Below, piece after piece: positions 54,365-63,902 of a stretch of DNA of 64,000 nt (position 1 is the first letter of the stretch; each line of letters begins with the position of its first letter). The notes below the pieces were generated by a model, which saw only the letters and a list, made by a program, of their open reading frames with translations, was not told where the DNA came from and made no database searches. Both the position numbers and the translations under genes were made by a program. The DNA is from an uncultured Granulosicoccus sp. (GTDB lineage Bacteria > Pseudomonadota > Gammaproteobacteria > Granulosicoccales > Granulosicoccaceae): positions 142,192 through 206,191 of the forward strand of contig CANMQI010000012.1 in the NCBI GenBank assembly GCA_947499955.1, written 5' to 3'.

Positions 54365-54772
54365 TCAGCTACCGAAACTGATATCACGCCGTGCTGCAGA
54401 CAATGTCACTGTAAATCCCATGATCACGTCCAACAGGGCGGCGACGGTAATAACCAGAAACGTCGTGTTGCCCAGGCGTGGGAAAATCAGCAGCTCTATC
54501 AGGCAAACCACAAACACGCATAGCGACAGGGCATGGTCAACCAGCACATGATTGGAGGTGCGTGTCGCCTTGAATGTTTCGACGTACAAGGCAAAAAAAC
54601 TCGACAGGATAAACAGATCACTGATTGTGATTATGATGGCGCGCGTGGAAGGTAATGTGAACTCCAGCGCGATTATGTTGAGTGGTGACGTCTGTTCAGT
54701 TCCTGACCACATGACAATGTTGGCTGCCAGAAGGATGTACAGAAATAGCGGTACTGACAGAATAAGTCTCAT
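54365..54772 (-). CDS. Small integral membrane protein, unknown function
   Basis: 135 residues with four hydrophobic segments: about residues 3-22, 43-65 (IIITISDLFILSSFFALYV), 80-98 (ALSLCVFVVCLIELLIFP) and 103-125. Short charged loops separate them. No family was recognised. A clear ribosome-binding site is lacking, but codon use and the regular helix spacing make it credible. It lies convergent to rimO in the region where coding density begins to fall. Confidence 0.55.
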   Translation of the reverse strand: MRLILSVPLFLYILLAANIVMWSGTEQTSPLNIIALEFTLPSTRAIIITISDLFILSSFFALYVETFKATRTSNHVLVDHALSLCVFVVCLIELLIFPRLGNTTFLVITVAALLDVIMGFTVTLSAARRDISFGS

Positions 54773-54938
54773 GCAAGGCAGGCGTTTAGTGGGCTGGGTT
54801 CAGAATTATAGTCGTTACCCAAGTGTCGGGGAGGCTTTATAAATACGCTTTTTCATGTTCTGGAAGTACTCTTTCGGTGTTTATGGCTGATTTATCATGA
54901 ATAACCACATTGTTTTCACGAAATAAGCAGATAGCTTA

Positions 54939-54967
54939 TTGAAATCGTACTGAATTGCAGATATTGT
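54939..54967 (+). promoter_or_regulatory. Sigma-70-like promoter before the H-NS-family gene
   Basis: TTGAAA (54939-54944) and TATTGT (54962-54967) are separated by 17 bp in AT-rich DNA, about 50 bp before the ATG at 55019. It is a good match to the sigma-70 consensus at the -35 and a moderate one at the -10. Confidence 0.45.
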
Positions 54968-55018
54968 AAGGTTTCGTAGTAAACCAAGTTTTCAATCAGG
55001 ATTCAATCAGCGCTAATT

Positions 55019-55396
55019 ATGTCAGATAACTATTCATCCCTGAGTCTCGATAAACTTAGAAAGGAAAAAGCCAAGATCGAAAAGGCTATTTCTCTCAAGG
55101 AAGCAAAAGACAAGAAAGAGGCCATGGCCAAAGTAGTGGCCATCGCACGAGACTCTGGAATCGATCTGGCTGACCTCGTCGCCAGCTCAACTCGTAAACC
55201 ACGTGCAAGCTCTGCCGCTGCGAAGGCACCTGCAGTTCGCAGAAAGAAGAAAGCGACTGCAAAAAGAGGCAAGGTTGCACCGAAGTACCGCAACCCGGCT
55301 GATGCAGAGCAGACCTGGACAGGTCGTGGCAAGCAGCCAGTATGGGTGCGTGAGCATCTGGAAAATGGCGGTACTCTGGACTCCATTACTATTTGA
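55019..55396 (+). CDS. H-NS-family nucleoid-associated protein
   Basis: 125 residues. The N-terminal coiled coil (about residues 7-45; LDKLRKEKAKIEKAISLKEAKDK) would mediate dimerisation. A basic linker of Lys/Arg/Ala follows. The DNA-binding C-terminus is YRNPADAEQTWTGRGKQPVWV, the hallmark of H-NS/MvaT-like proteins of the H-NS group. It would bind AT-rich, often foreign DNA. Its position at the border of an AT-rich, gene-poor region is suggestive. A strong hairpin follows the stop. Confidence 0.92.
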   Translation: MSDNYSSLSLDKLRKEKAKIEKAISLKEAKDKKEAMAKVVAIARDSGIDLADLVASSTRKPRASSAAAKAPAVRRKKKATAKRGKVAPKYRNPADAEQTWTGRGKQPVWVREHLENGGTLDSITI

Positions 55397-55796
55397 AGTC
55401 CTGACTGCTTTTGAATTCGGCAGGGCTCGTGCCCTGTCGAATACGATGCGTATGACGCGTCGTTGTTAGTCGTTGGCTCTAGCGTGTCGAATCCGCATTG
55501 CCAATTCAGCCCGAAATTTTCAGCTGAATACTCCAAAGTACGCCGGTACAATGTCTGGCTCGCAGGATCAGTTGCTGCCTTGTGACGAGAAGGTGATTCA
55601 CCTTTAAAGTATTTCTAACGGCCACGGCAGTCGCGCACATTTTAGTCGCATTCCTTCTCCGGCCGGCCATCAGCAGATAATGTTGCTCGAGTTAACGGCA
55701 ACCCCAATCCTGTTAACGCGACAGACTGCATGAGCAATGCACCGCTAGAGAAGACATGGTCGCTACTCTTGTATATAAAGTATCCGGCGGGCTTTT
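55397..55796. other. Intergenic stretch between H-NS-family and DnaJ-domain genes
   Basis: 400 bases between convergent genes. Apart from the hairpin at 55415-55442, no gene or repeat was recognised. Confidence 0.6.
55415..55442 (+). terminator. Hairpin after the H-NS-family gene
   Basis: ATTCGGCAGGGC (55415-55426) and GCCCTGTCGAAT (55431-55442) pair over 12 bp with one G-T wobble around a TCGT loop, 19 bp after the stop. No T-run follows, but the stem is strong and should stabilise the message or terminate. Confidence 0.7.
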
Positions 55797-56543
55797 CTAG
55801 AGAGTATCCAGCAAACTTTGCTTGGCAGCATTTACCTTGGCCGCCAGATAGTTGCTTCCACCCTTGTCAGGATGCAGGCGGCTCATCAATGATCGGTGCG
55901 CTTGAATGATATCCTGCCTGGTTGCTGATGCACCGAGCCCCAGAATCTGTCTTGCCTCTTCGACTGACATCGTCGCAGTGGAGTTCGAGTGGTTGAATTC
56001 TTCACCTTGCTCGGAGTCCGGCTCCTGCCATTCGCCTGCGCGTGCGCGTGTCGCATAGGTCTGTACCAATCGCAGTGCGTCCGTATCGTTCTGCTGGCAA
56101 TAGGCATATACCGACCTCAATTCACTCAGGCTGAGTTGGCTCAGCTGTCTGCCGGTACACGGGCCCCTTTTTACGCGCCCATCGATCGTGCCCGACGCCT
56201 GGTCAAGGGTCATGTCTACCGTGGCGGTTGATACTTGCGAGACACCCGCGTGTGGGCCTTGTCCAGATGTACCTGATGTGGCCGAGCCCCACATGTTGCG
56301 TAAGGAGGGCGCGAAGCGTATCAACAGAGGTGCAATTCTGAAGATTTGAGTCATGGCGGCGCCAACAAGCGCAAACAACGCTGGCGCTCGTCCAGTGGCG
56401 GCCATGAACAGGAATACGATGCCGAGTGCTATCAAAGCCAGCTTCAGTTTTCCCGGGGCACCCTGTTGCAGGAGCTTCTTCAGATGAACGTTGTACAACA
56501 ACCAGCCCACAACAGCCAGGGCAATGAAAAACAGTAAGTTCAC
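55797..56543 (-). CDS. Membrane-anchored DnaJ-domain protein
   Basis: 248 residues from a GTG start. Hydrophobic segments lie near residues 2-18, 34-50, 53-70 and perhaps 72-85. The C-terminal 55 residues are a J domain with SVEEARQILGLGASATRQDIIQAHRSLMSRLHPDKGGSNYLAAKVNAAK; the HPD triad that stimulates Hsp70 ATPase is intact. In between is a helical Gln/Leu/Ser-rich region. The layout (membrane plus C-terminal J domain) resembles TIM14/DjlA-like co-chaperones, so it may recruit DnaK to the inner membrane. Confidence 0.85.
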   Translation of the reverse strand: MNLLFFIALAVVGWLLYNVHLKKLLQQGAPGKLKLALIALGIVFLFMAATGRAPALFALVGAAMTQIFRIAPLLIRFAPSLRNMWGSATSGTSGQGPHAGVSQVSTATVDMTLDQASGTIDGRVKRGPCTGRQLSQLSLSELRSVYAYCQQNDTDALRLVQTYATRARAGEWQEPDSEQGEEFNHSNSTATMSVEEARQILGLGASATRQDIIQAHRSLMSRLHPDKGGSNYLAAKVNAAKQSLLDTL

Positions 56544-57177
56544 GTCGCAGTTATCTCGCTACAAACAGTCATGGTAAGAGAGTGAAGGATAGCACTCCTG
56601 TTCAGGTGACCGATCTCTATGCACATGCCGTCGATGCGCGGGATTCAGTTGCGGGATGCCAATGTGTACGAATCGTATTCGCGGTTGGTGTCGCGGAGTA
56701 AACATGGCTCTATTTGCTGCATGCATCATGGGTTGAATGCCACTTTGCCGTCGTGGTCATGTTCAGAGAGGGTGGGCGGTGTCTTGGCAGCTTTTACCCG
56801 GGCTCTCGATGTCTGGATATCGGCAATGTGTTGAGAGAGGCAAGTTTGCGACAGCGACGGGATGTACCAAAGTCTGAGTGAGCAAGCTCATATCGATTGA
56901 TATGACTCCCAGGACCAAGGGCTATCGCGGTTTATTTGCCTGTCATGTGTAAAAGTTACCATTGACTCTCAGCTGAGGGGCGATAGAAACTATTGCTATC
57001 AAGTTCACATTACATCCTGTAGTTTCAGAGGCAATTCGAGCCTCTGATGATGTGCTGAACGTAACGCAAGCAAGCGATTGCGACCCGAACATACTGGGTA
57101 GAAGGCGTGACAAGCAGGTTCTGGAGAGAGTAAAATATGTGATTTGGTTCACAAAATAATTGTGGAGTGGTGATTGT
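56544..57177. other. Gene-poor stretch (634 bp)
   Basis: No convincing gene is seen. A plus-strand frame at 56619-56834 has odd composition (many Cys, Ser, Arg) and no ribosome-binding site. No repeat or RNA structure was recognised. Confidence 0.5.
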
Positions 57178-57462
57178 ATGATACCTATCGTCGTATTGAC
57201 TGTTTTGACCTATCTGGCGTTCGTATTTTTCTCTGAAAGCATGAATCCCTTCGTCAAGCCAGCGCTTCACATGCACCGTCACCGTTGGAGATATGGTCGA
57301 CGTATGGCTATTGCGGTGCTTATTGGCGGCGTCTGCACCTTCTTGTTGCTGGAAATTGCAGCCATGCCAGTGCAGAACGCCGCGGGAATAGGGGCGGGCG
57401 TTGCTGTGCTACTGGGCCTTTGCTTTTCTGCGAAGAAGATTGGGTACTTGTTGCGCCGATAA
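57178..57462 (+). CDS. Small membrane protein, unknown function
   Basis: 94 residues from the ATG at 57178, preceded by GTGGAGTGGTG with a plausible ribosome-binding site. Three hydrophobic segments lie at about residues 2-18, 43-62 and 68-86, with a His/Arg-rich loop between the first two (HMHRHRWRYGRR). No family was recognised. It is an isolated gene flanked by non-coding DNA on both sides. Confidence 0.5.
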   Translation: MIPIVVLTVLTYLAFVFFSESMNPFVKPALHMHRHRWRYGRRMAIAVLIGGVCTFLLLEIAAMPVQNAAGIGAGVAVLLGLCFSAKKIGYLLRR

Positions 57463-57662
57463 GGTGCGCATTAATTTTGATAGAAAACATTAGTCAAAGC
57501 CGTCGCAAAGCCTGACGCATATCATGCGCGTATAAAAGCGTGCAAAAATTAGGTTGGGTGCGCTGGGCAAGGCAGGTCGGTGAGTAACTAGCACGGCACC
57601 AGATCTCAGCACAGTACCCTCAGCCAGCCTCCTCGAGGGCATTTGAGGTGGCGCGTTAAAGT

Positions 57663-57685
57663 GCCGATATATAATATATATCGGC
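57663..57685. repeat. 23-bp perfect palindrome
   Basis: GCCGATATATA (57663-57673) and TATATATCGGC (57675-57685) are perfect inverted repeats with one central base. The AT-rich core capped by GC suggests a protein-binding site or a cruciform-prone element. No gene start lies nearby. Confidence 0.85.
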
Positions 57686-57806
57686 TGCAAATTTGACGCC
57701 AGTGCACGGCAGTCGCAACGAACGCACAGATGATCGTCTAAGCCCGCGTTGATCAATAGCAAGGGCTTACAGAACCGAAAAACTCTGGCTATGGATGCCA
57801 CCTATC

Positions 57807-57829
57807 CAAATGTAAACTTGTTACATTTG
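57807..57829. repeat. 9-bp inverted repeat with 5-nt loop
   Basis: CAAATGTAA (57807-57815) and TTACATTTG (57821-57829) are perfect inverted arms around ACTTG. It lies 120 bp after the first palindrome in the same non-coding region. Confidence 0.85.
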
Positions 57830-58657
57830 CCACGTGACGAATGCCGCGCCACGCTGAACACATTTCGCTGATCAACAATACGGGTTGGAGAGCTAGAATT
57901 CAACTTCCATCACTGTCGCATGAGTCCAAGAAAACGTCGCAAGGGCTGACGGAAATAGCGCCACTAAGGTAGGCCGAGTAGGTGTGTTGTGCAAGGGGGC
58001 GCTCGCTCCGTGCGTTTGTCAGTAGCTATATGCGTATTAATCGGGGGGTATTTCAATAGACTGTCGACACGCTGGACATCTCATTGAGACTCATTCGAAT
58101 TACTCCATAATTGGTGACAAATGATTAGCTGAATCCCTTCATTGTGTTAATTAATATGCAAATATAAATATGTAGTATGTGGCGGCACCTGCCGCTGGAT
58201 TTCGCTTGGGAGTTTCAAAGTACGGATTGCCCGCGACCTTTCGCTGCGCTTTTGACAATGACGGCTATAAGCGGCGCCGAGCCAGTGTGAAATACCCCGA
58301 TTTGGTGGACACTCTCTCCGTTTCACCCATGCTTGCCCTGAGCAACGTTTCGACTCCACTATCTGTGACAGTAATCTGGTGCGTAAAAACACAAGCTGAG
58401 GATTGTGTCAGGGGTTTCGAGTAGCCGACGTCCCAATTTGGTACAAGACAGAGTCTATCGGCTCTTGCCAATCAATGGTTGTGTGCTAGCAGAGGTCTTG
58501 TAGATTGCGATCCTGTCGCGAACGTTTGTTGTAAATCATCGATTCTAAATACCTCTGGTAGTTTTGTCTGGGCAACCAGAGCTTACATGCAAGTCATCAG
58601 ACCACGGTTCCAGAGCTGCAACTGCTCCCGTCTTCATGTTTAGAGGCTAGTCTACTC

Positions 58658-59024
58658 ATGGCGAATCTCTGTCCACTGACACTTGGGCTGTGCAGTGACT
58701 GCAAAGAACACGAGTTTATGGTAAGCGATGAATCCGGTAAGCCTCTGACAGATATCTACATGCCTAGTCCCGTCAGCGATTTCGTGCTTGGCGACACTGG
58801 CGGTAGTAGATCAATATATTTTGAAGATACAATCACTATTCCGAGAACTGCGTGACGACCAGTCATGCAATGGCGATGCTCAGTTTTCAGCGTATTCCAT
58901 TATATCGGTGAGTGAAGAAGGGCCAGAATTGCTGGCGATCGGGCTGAGATCAAGAAAGGCGGTTGCGACTTTGCAGTATCATATAGAGGCGGTTAAGCCT
59001 GCTAGGCATCGTTCATTATTCTGA
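58658..59024 (+). pseudogene. Possible remnant of a small gene (two overlapping frames)
   Basis: A frame from the ATG at 58658 to 58855 encodes 65 residues beginning MANLCPLTLGLCSDCKEHEF with two Cys pairs, then SDESGKPLTDIYMP. A second frame (58788-59024) overlaps it by 68 bases and continues with ELLAIGLRSRKAVATLQYHIEAV. Together they may be one gene broken by a frameshift, but no family was recognised and this is weakly supported. Confidence 0.25.
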
Positions 59025-60306
59025 CATCGAATGTTCCGCTGCCCGATTTGGTTGGGCGGTGAGTAATTCAATACCGAGCAAGAGCCGGCTCTTTAGTCGG
59101 TACTCACGCTGCGGTTATACGGATCCACTTGCGGTGGTTTTAGAGCTCTCTCTCTCTTGTCAGAGGGATGTAGTGCGTTTAATAGTCATGCCCGGATCAA
59201 CGCGTATCTCGGTAACAGTCTGTTTGGTGGCGGCAGACTTGATTGCTGTTTCTTACGTGATCGTTCAGTCGCTCGCATCTTAAGCTGCTGATCGTAGAAG
59301 TCTTACCCGGAATTATCAGCGGATGAAATCATAGAGTGGTAGCGACAAGGAATTTTTGGCTTCCTTGCAGCTCATTTTATGTATTGAGTAATACTACTCG
59401 CGGTGTGTGAAGATGAAAGCTTGGGCTCCAGTGAGATGTTTGCACGTTCATAAATGAAAAGTAAAAATGCTTACTTGAAATAAATTGCGTAACCTCGTTA
59501 TCGCTATCATTAGTCGAAAGTGGCTTCGAAAAATGCTGTTGCCTTCAGCCTTTTGAAGTAGTACCTTAGCTGCAAGTTTGGTATTCGCATAGTCTGCAAT
59601 CCTTCAGGCCAGTGCTGGGGATCAGTTGATCGATTTTGGGGCTGACATTGATAGCGTGAGTTGCAGGTGCGATATGGTTATGACCATTCCACGTGTGCCT
59701 CGTCAACATGCAACTTCTCGATAGTACAATTCGGCACAACGATTAACTCCACATTTCTACAACTTGAATTGATTGTCTGGTAGTCGAATGTGCGTGAAAG
59801 CACCCATTGCCTTGTCATGCACCGTTGATCATGCATTATTTGACTGGTCAATCATTCAATTCCGATACCCTGAACAGAAAGCCAAGGTATGTCTAAATCG
59901 ACCCATGTATCTTGTGATGTCCATTCTCACAATATCCTTCGAAAGCTTGTCAAGGTTGCATCAGTATCTGTTGTAGTTACTGATAGCTTGTTCTGAGCGT
60001 CCAGCAATTGCTTCACGTCAACCGCAACAGTGACCAAAGAGTCGAGATGCAATGAGTTGCACTTTGGCGGTTGGATTCAACAGTAGGCAGTGGGGCCGCT
60101 TTATATGTTGTTCTCAGTCTTGTGGACTCATGATGAGTGCGCACGTTAAGTTCAGGGTGCAAACGTCGCTTGCTTGTTATAGCAGAGCTCGGTGCAGAGA
60201 AGTGGCTTTAGAAAGCAAGGTCAAAAACCACTGAGGATCGTCAATTGCCTGATCCGGCAAGCCGAAAAACGCTAATACCCCTTCAGCCATCAGACATACT
60301 TTATTT

Positions 60307-62646
60307 ATGGATAAGCGAAGTACGCTAGCATTTTTTTTATGCTTGTTAAGCGCAAGCACACTTTTCTCAGGGCCTTCGAATGCTGCAGAGACAACAGGGG
60401 TGCTCCAGCTTTTATGGGGAGACCCCAAGAAGCCGTTAAGCAGCGCTGAGTTCAGATACCTGCTGTATGACGAAGAGGCAGGCAAGCAGTACCGTCTGGG
60501 TATCAGCGATAAGATTTTAGAAAATGCAGGTGGGCCGGCTTCTTTGTTCGGCGCCACGGTGTCTGTTGAAACCAATTCCCCGTTTGATCCTCAGGCAAGC
60601 AATGATCCATTGTTGCAAGTGTCCTCACTGGAGATTGTATCTACCGCTCGAACCGAAGAAACGGCGAATATCGCAGCGCAGGCCTCGAGTAGCCTCGCGT
60701 ACGTCTCTATCATGTGCAAGTACAAGGATAATTCTTTTGAACCGGAGAACCTGAGTTTTTTTCAACAAATGTATGGAGACTTTCCGGGTGGCTTGGACCA
60801 TTACTGGAAGGAAGTATCCGGTAACGCACTTACCGTCGCAGGCTCCACGGCCTACGGATGGTATAGCTTGCCAAAAACCAGAAGCCAATACCTCGCACAG
60901 TCGGGGTCTATGCTGTCTTCACTATGGATAGACTGCGTTGCTGCAGCAGACGACGATATCGATTTTTCGACTGTCTTCGGCATCAACTTGATGTTCAACG
61001 ATGAAATTGATGGTTACGCCTGGGGTGGACAGTTCGGCGCCACGCTGGATGGTGTCAGCAATTCATGGCCGTCTACCTGGGAGCCACCGTGGGGTTGGGC
61101 GAATGTGGGGGTAATGGCCCATGAGATGGGTCATTCGCTGGGGTTGCCGCATAGCAACAACTACGATGCCGATTATGACCCGTACGACAACCCATGGACC
61201 CCCATGAGTGATGCGCAGACATACAAGGTTGTAGATCCAATCTACGGTGCGCGTGGGGCACATCTTAATGTCTACGAAAAAGCAGATCTGGATTGGTTGG
61301 CTCCCGAGCACATTTTCAACGGCTCTGCATTATTCAGTACCATCAATGTTGATTACATCAGCAACGCACAACCGCAGTCTGGCAATTATCTGGCAGCTAT
61401 TCTGCCAGCGGCTTCAGGCAGTGGTGTTGACTACTACACCGTCGAAGCGAGGGCAAACGGTACGGCTGGAGGAGAATACGATGGTGATTTACCTGGCACC
61501 GCCGTACTTATCTATGCCGTTGTCGATAGCAGGTTGGAGCCGTCGTGGCTGGTTGATGAGGCTATGCCGCCTACGAACTACGCGTCCGGAGAGGGTGTTA
61601 TGTGGCGAGTAGGCGAGGTGTTTGAAGATGCGACCGCGGGTGTAAGAGTCAGTATTGATGCTCAAACTGCTTCAGGATTTACAATATCAATAGGCTACGG
61701 GTCAACTGTGGAATGCAATGGCTTGCCGGTAACAGTGGACATCAGCTCTGGCGATGTGCCCACCAGCGGTGACGACGTCATTCTGGGCACGGAGGGTGAT
61801 GACTATATATCGGCATTCGGTGGCGACGACACCATCTGCGGTTTGGGTGGCAATGACACGATTTTAGCGGGTAACGGCAACGACTGGGTGGACGGTGGTG
61901 CCGGTAATGATGAAGTACAGGGTAGCAACGGCACAGACATTATTTTCGGTGGAGAGGGTGAAGATTATCTTGCCGGAGGCCCGGGCGACGATACTGTTGA
62001 TGGGGAGGAAGGAAACGATTCGCTGTACGGCAACAGAGGTGCCGATACGATCAATGGTGGGTCGGGTGTTGATGAAATACGGGGCGGGTCAGGTGATGAT
62101 GAAATTGGAACTGGCTATGGCGCAACGGTAGGAAGTGGTGTTTACGTGGATGGTGGAGCCGGCGATGACACGATAGTCGGTGGACCGGATGCTGACGAGA
62201 TCCGCGGCAGTACGGATCAGGACTTCATTGTAGGAGGTGGCGGAGACGATTTGCTATACGGTGGCAGCGGAGAAGATGAAGTACGTGGTGAAGCCGGCAA
62301 TGACTTGATCCGCGGAAATGCTGGCAACGATGTGTTGGTCGGTGGCAGTGGCAATGACGACATCAACGGTTTCGGCAGTCGCGATACGATCACCGGCGGT
62401 GACGGCGACGACACACTGGATGGCTCCACAGGTAATGATTTGATCCGAGGTGGGGCAGGTGACGACACGATCAGAGGTGGTGGTGGTAACGATCAGTTGT
62501 TTGGTGACGCTGACGTCGATAATCTGGCTGGTGGTGGTGGCAACGATGCGCTCGATGGTGGCAGCGGAGCGCCTGATGTGTGTGATGGAGAAAGTGGAAT
62601 TGATACGGCGACATCGTCGTGTGAAGTCATTTCAAAGACTCCGTAA
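60307..62646 (+). CDS. Secreted metzincin-type metalloprotease with RTX calcium-binding repeats
   Basis: 779 residues. A Sec signal peptide (about residues 1-27, FFLCLLSASTLFSG...NAA) is followed by a pro/beta region to about 140. The zinc site is HEMGHSLGLPH: His272, Glu273, His276 and third ligand His282, the extended HExxHxxGxxH metzincin motif. A Met-turn-like TPMSDA lies about 30 residues later. From about residue 490 to the end run some 20 GG-x-G-x-D type repeats (GGDDTICGLGGNDTILAGNGND, GGAGNDE) forming a calcium-dependent parallel beta-roll. RTX proteins usually leave by type I secretion without a signal peptide; the Sec signal here suggests another route. No secretion genes lie nearby. 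Peptidase family is uncertain (M10/M11-like). Confidence 0.9.
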   Translation: MDKRSTLAFFLCLLSASTLFSGPSNAAETTGVLQLLWGDPKKPLSSAEFRYLLYDEEAGKQYRLGISDKILENAGGPASLFGATVSVETNSPFDPQASNDPLLQVSSLEIVSTARTEETANIAAQASSSLAYVSIMCKYKDNSFEPENLSFFQQMYGDFPGGLDHYWKEVSGNALTVAGSTAYGWYSLPKTRSQYLAQSGSMLSSLWIDCVAAADDDIDFSTVFGINLMFNDEIDGYAWGGQFGATLDGVSNSWPSTWEPPWGWANVGVMAHEMGHSLGLPHSNNYDADYDPYDNPWTPMSDAQTYKVVDPIYGARGAHLNVYEKADLDWLAPEHIFNGSALFSTINVDYISNAQPQSGNYLAAILPAASGSGVDYYTVEARANGTAGGEYDGDLPGTAVLIYAVVDSRLEPSWLVDEAMPPTNYASGEGVMWRVGEVFEDATAGVRVSIDAQTASGFTISIGYGSTVECNGLPVTVDISSGDVPTSGDDVILGTEGDDYISAFGGDDTICGLGGNDTILAGNGNDWVDGGAGNDEVQGSNGTDIIFGGEGEDYLAGGPGDDTVDGEEGNDSLYGNRGADTINGGSGVDEIRGGSGDDEIGTGYGATVGSGVYVDGGAGDDTIVGGPDADEIRGSTDQDFIVGGGGDDLLYGGSGEDEVRGEAGNDLIRGNAGNDVLVGGSGNDDINGFGSRDTITGGDGDDTLDGSTGNDLIRGGAGDDTIRGGGGNDQLFGDADVDNLAGGGGNDALDGGSGAPDVCDGESGIDTATSSCEVISKTP

Positions 62647-62708
62647 TACATACCAGTAATTCTCGATGTGAATAGTTGTGATGAACAAGCAAGTAGATTG
62701 AATAACTT

Positions 62709-63344
62709 ATGGAGTTCGAACATGATTTCGGGACGTTTGTTCGATCTCGATTGCAAAACTTGGGCATAAGTCAGTCGGAAGCGGCAAAGCGTGGTGGCTT
62801 CTCTCGTCAGAGTCTTATCAACTGGATGAATGGTGATGTCAAACACATTGAGTTGCAGAACATCGTAAGGTTGGCCGGGGTGCTGGAAATATCTCCTTAC
62901 TATTGTCTGCAATACCTCTGTAGTCAGTTAGCTCTGGATATTAAAAGTGATGCAGCTTCGCACTTTAGCCGCGATCACACCAGTTTCATCAGGGATGTTT
63001 CGGTTCCTGATAACACCCCGGTGATGGCCGGGCAAACGTTTCGCAAGGAATGGGAAATAATGAATACAGGTAGTGTCATTTGGCGAAACCGTTTCCTACT
63101 GTGCACCGATACGCCACCGTATTTATCTGGCGCGTTAACAGGTGGCTATTTACATCCACAAAAAACACGAGTGAGAATTCCTGATACAACTCCGGGCGAT
63201 AGCGTAATAGTGGGCGTAATGTTGAGAGCACCAGATTTGCCAGGGACCACGCGTTCCAATTGGAAAGTTGTGGAAAGCAATGGAAATATTTGCTTTCCTG
63301 AGCATGCGGGTTTGTGGTGCCAAGTGCAGGTTGTTCGTGTGTAG
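62709..63344 (+). CDS. XRE-type helix-turn-helix protein fused to an NBR1-like four-tryptophan (FW) domain
   Basis: 211 residues. The N-terminus (about 1-75) is an XRE-like helix-turn-helix (FVRSRLQNLGISQSEAAKRGGFSRQSLINWMNG) of the Cro/C1 type. The rest (about 90-211) resembles the Ig-like domain of autophagy receptor NBR1: VSVPDNTPVMAGQTFRKEWEI, then NTGSVIW, a PGDSV strand and LPGTTRSNWKVV. The four conserved tryptophans that name the FW domain are at Trp115, Trp125, Trp185 and Trp203. There is no signal peptide, so the protein is cytoplasmic; the FW part could bind a ligand or partner protein. It follows the RTX protease by 62 bp in the same direction. The FW assignment is from motif recognition and needs a profile search to confirm. 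Confidence 0.75.
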   Translation: MEFEHDFGTFVRSRLQNLGISQSEAAKRGGFSRQSLINWMNGDVKHIELQNIVRLAGVLEISPYYCLQYLCSQLALDIKSDAASHFSRDHTSFIRDVSVPDNTPVMAGQTFRKEWEIMNTGSVIWRNRFLLCTDTPPYLSGALTGGYLHPQKTRVRIPDTTPGDSVIVGVMLRAPDLPGTTRSNWKVVESNGNICFPEHAGLWCQVQVVRV

Positions 63345-63902
63345 CGTACTGAGCATTGAACCACTTCGCTTGACCTAACGTTTCGCTGGGCCAAATAGTC
63401 GATGATTCCAGTTGGAGGCAGACAAGTAAATCCAGAGTAGATAATTATCACAAACTGTAAAACCTGTTGTACAGCTGAATTGTTAACCTGATGTGTAGCA
63501 CTGGCGAGATAAGTCAACTGCACGACTGTAAGGATTTAGCCAACAGCTTTAATTGGCTTGCTTCATTAGAATGTGAAAAACCAGTGGCGACTTGCTTTCA
63601 CTCACTGGTTTTCAAATAACGAGGATTGTGGGTCGAGATCTTGTTGGTTTTTCCTCCGGTAAGCGAGTGGTTCGCTACAGGATTTGCGATAATGGTAAAA
63701 CAGTCAAGACAGTTTCTTGTCGATCCGTTCGCATAAATTATATATTCAATCTGTTGGCAAGCTGTAGAGTCGACATCGCTATCAGGGACGCATCAGATGC
63801 CTCAAATTTTTAACCGTATTGTTCGCCATCTCGAGTCCCCCTACGTCAACATAGTTGCTTCTTAATCCCGGAATCATTCGGGGGCGCTGTTGGAGCAACA
63901 CC
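63345..63902. other. Intergenic stretch before the insertion-sequence gene
   Basis: 558 bases with no convincing gene; a plus-strand frame at 63592-63813 has poor composition. The left end of the insertion sequence probably lies here, but its terminal inverted repeat cannot be fixed without the right end. Confidence 0.5.

Larger units (their letters stand above)
57463..60306. other. Long stretch without a convincing gene (2.8 kb)
   Basis: About 2.84 kb between the small membrane protein and the RTX protease has only short, overlapping, low-quality open frames. The composition is more AT-rich than the rest of the window. It contains two perfect inverted repeats (listed separately) and a possible gene remnant at 58658-59024. 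No tRNA or known RNA family was recognised. It could be decayed accessory DNA, an unannotated RNA locus or both. Confidence 0.6.

Noticed and set aside
56619..56834. Small plus-strand frame (71 codons)
   Set aside because: Unusual composition with many Cys, Ser and Arg, no ribosome-binding site, no recognisable motif.
59773..59976. Plus-strand frame of 67 codons in the gene-free stretch
   Set aside because: No ribosome-binding site or recognised motif; length is expected by chance in AT-rich DNA.
63592..63813. Plus-strand frame of 73 codons before the insertion sequence
   Set aside because: No ribosome-binding site or family resemblance; it may be a fragment but cannot be supported.
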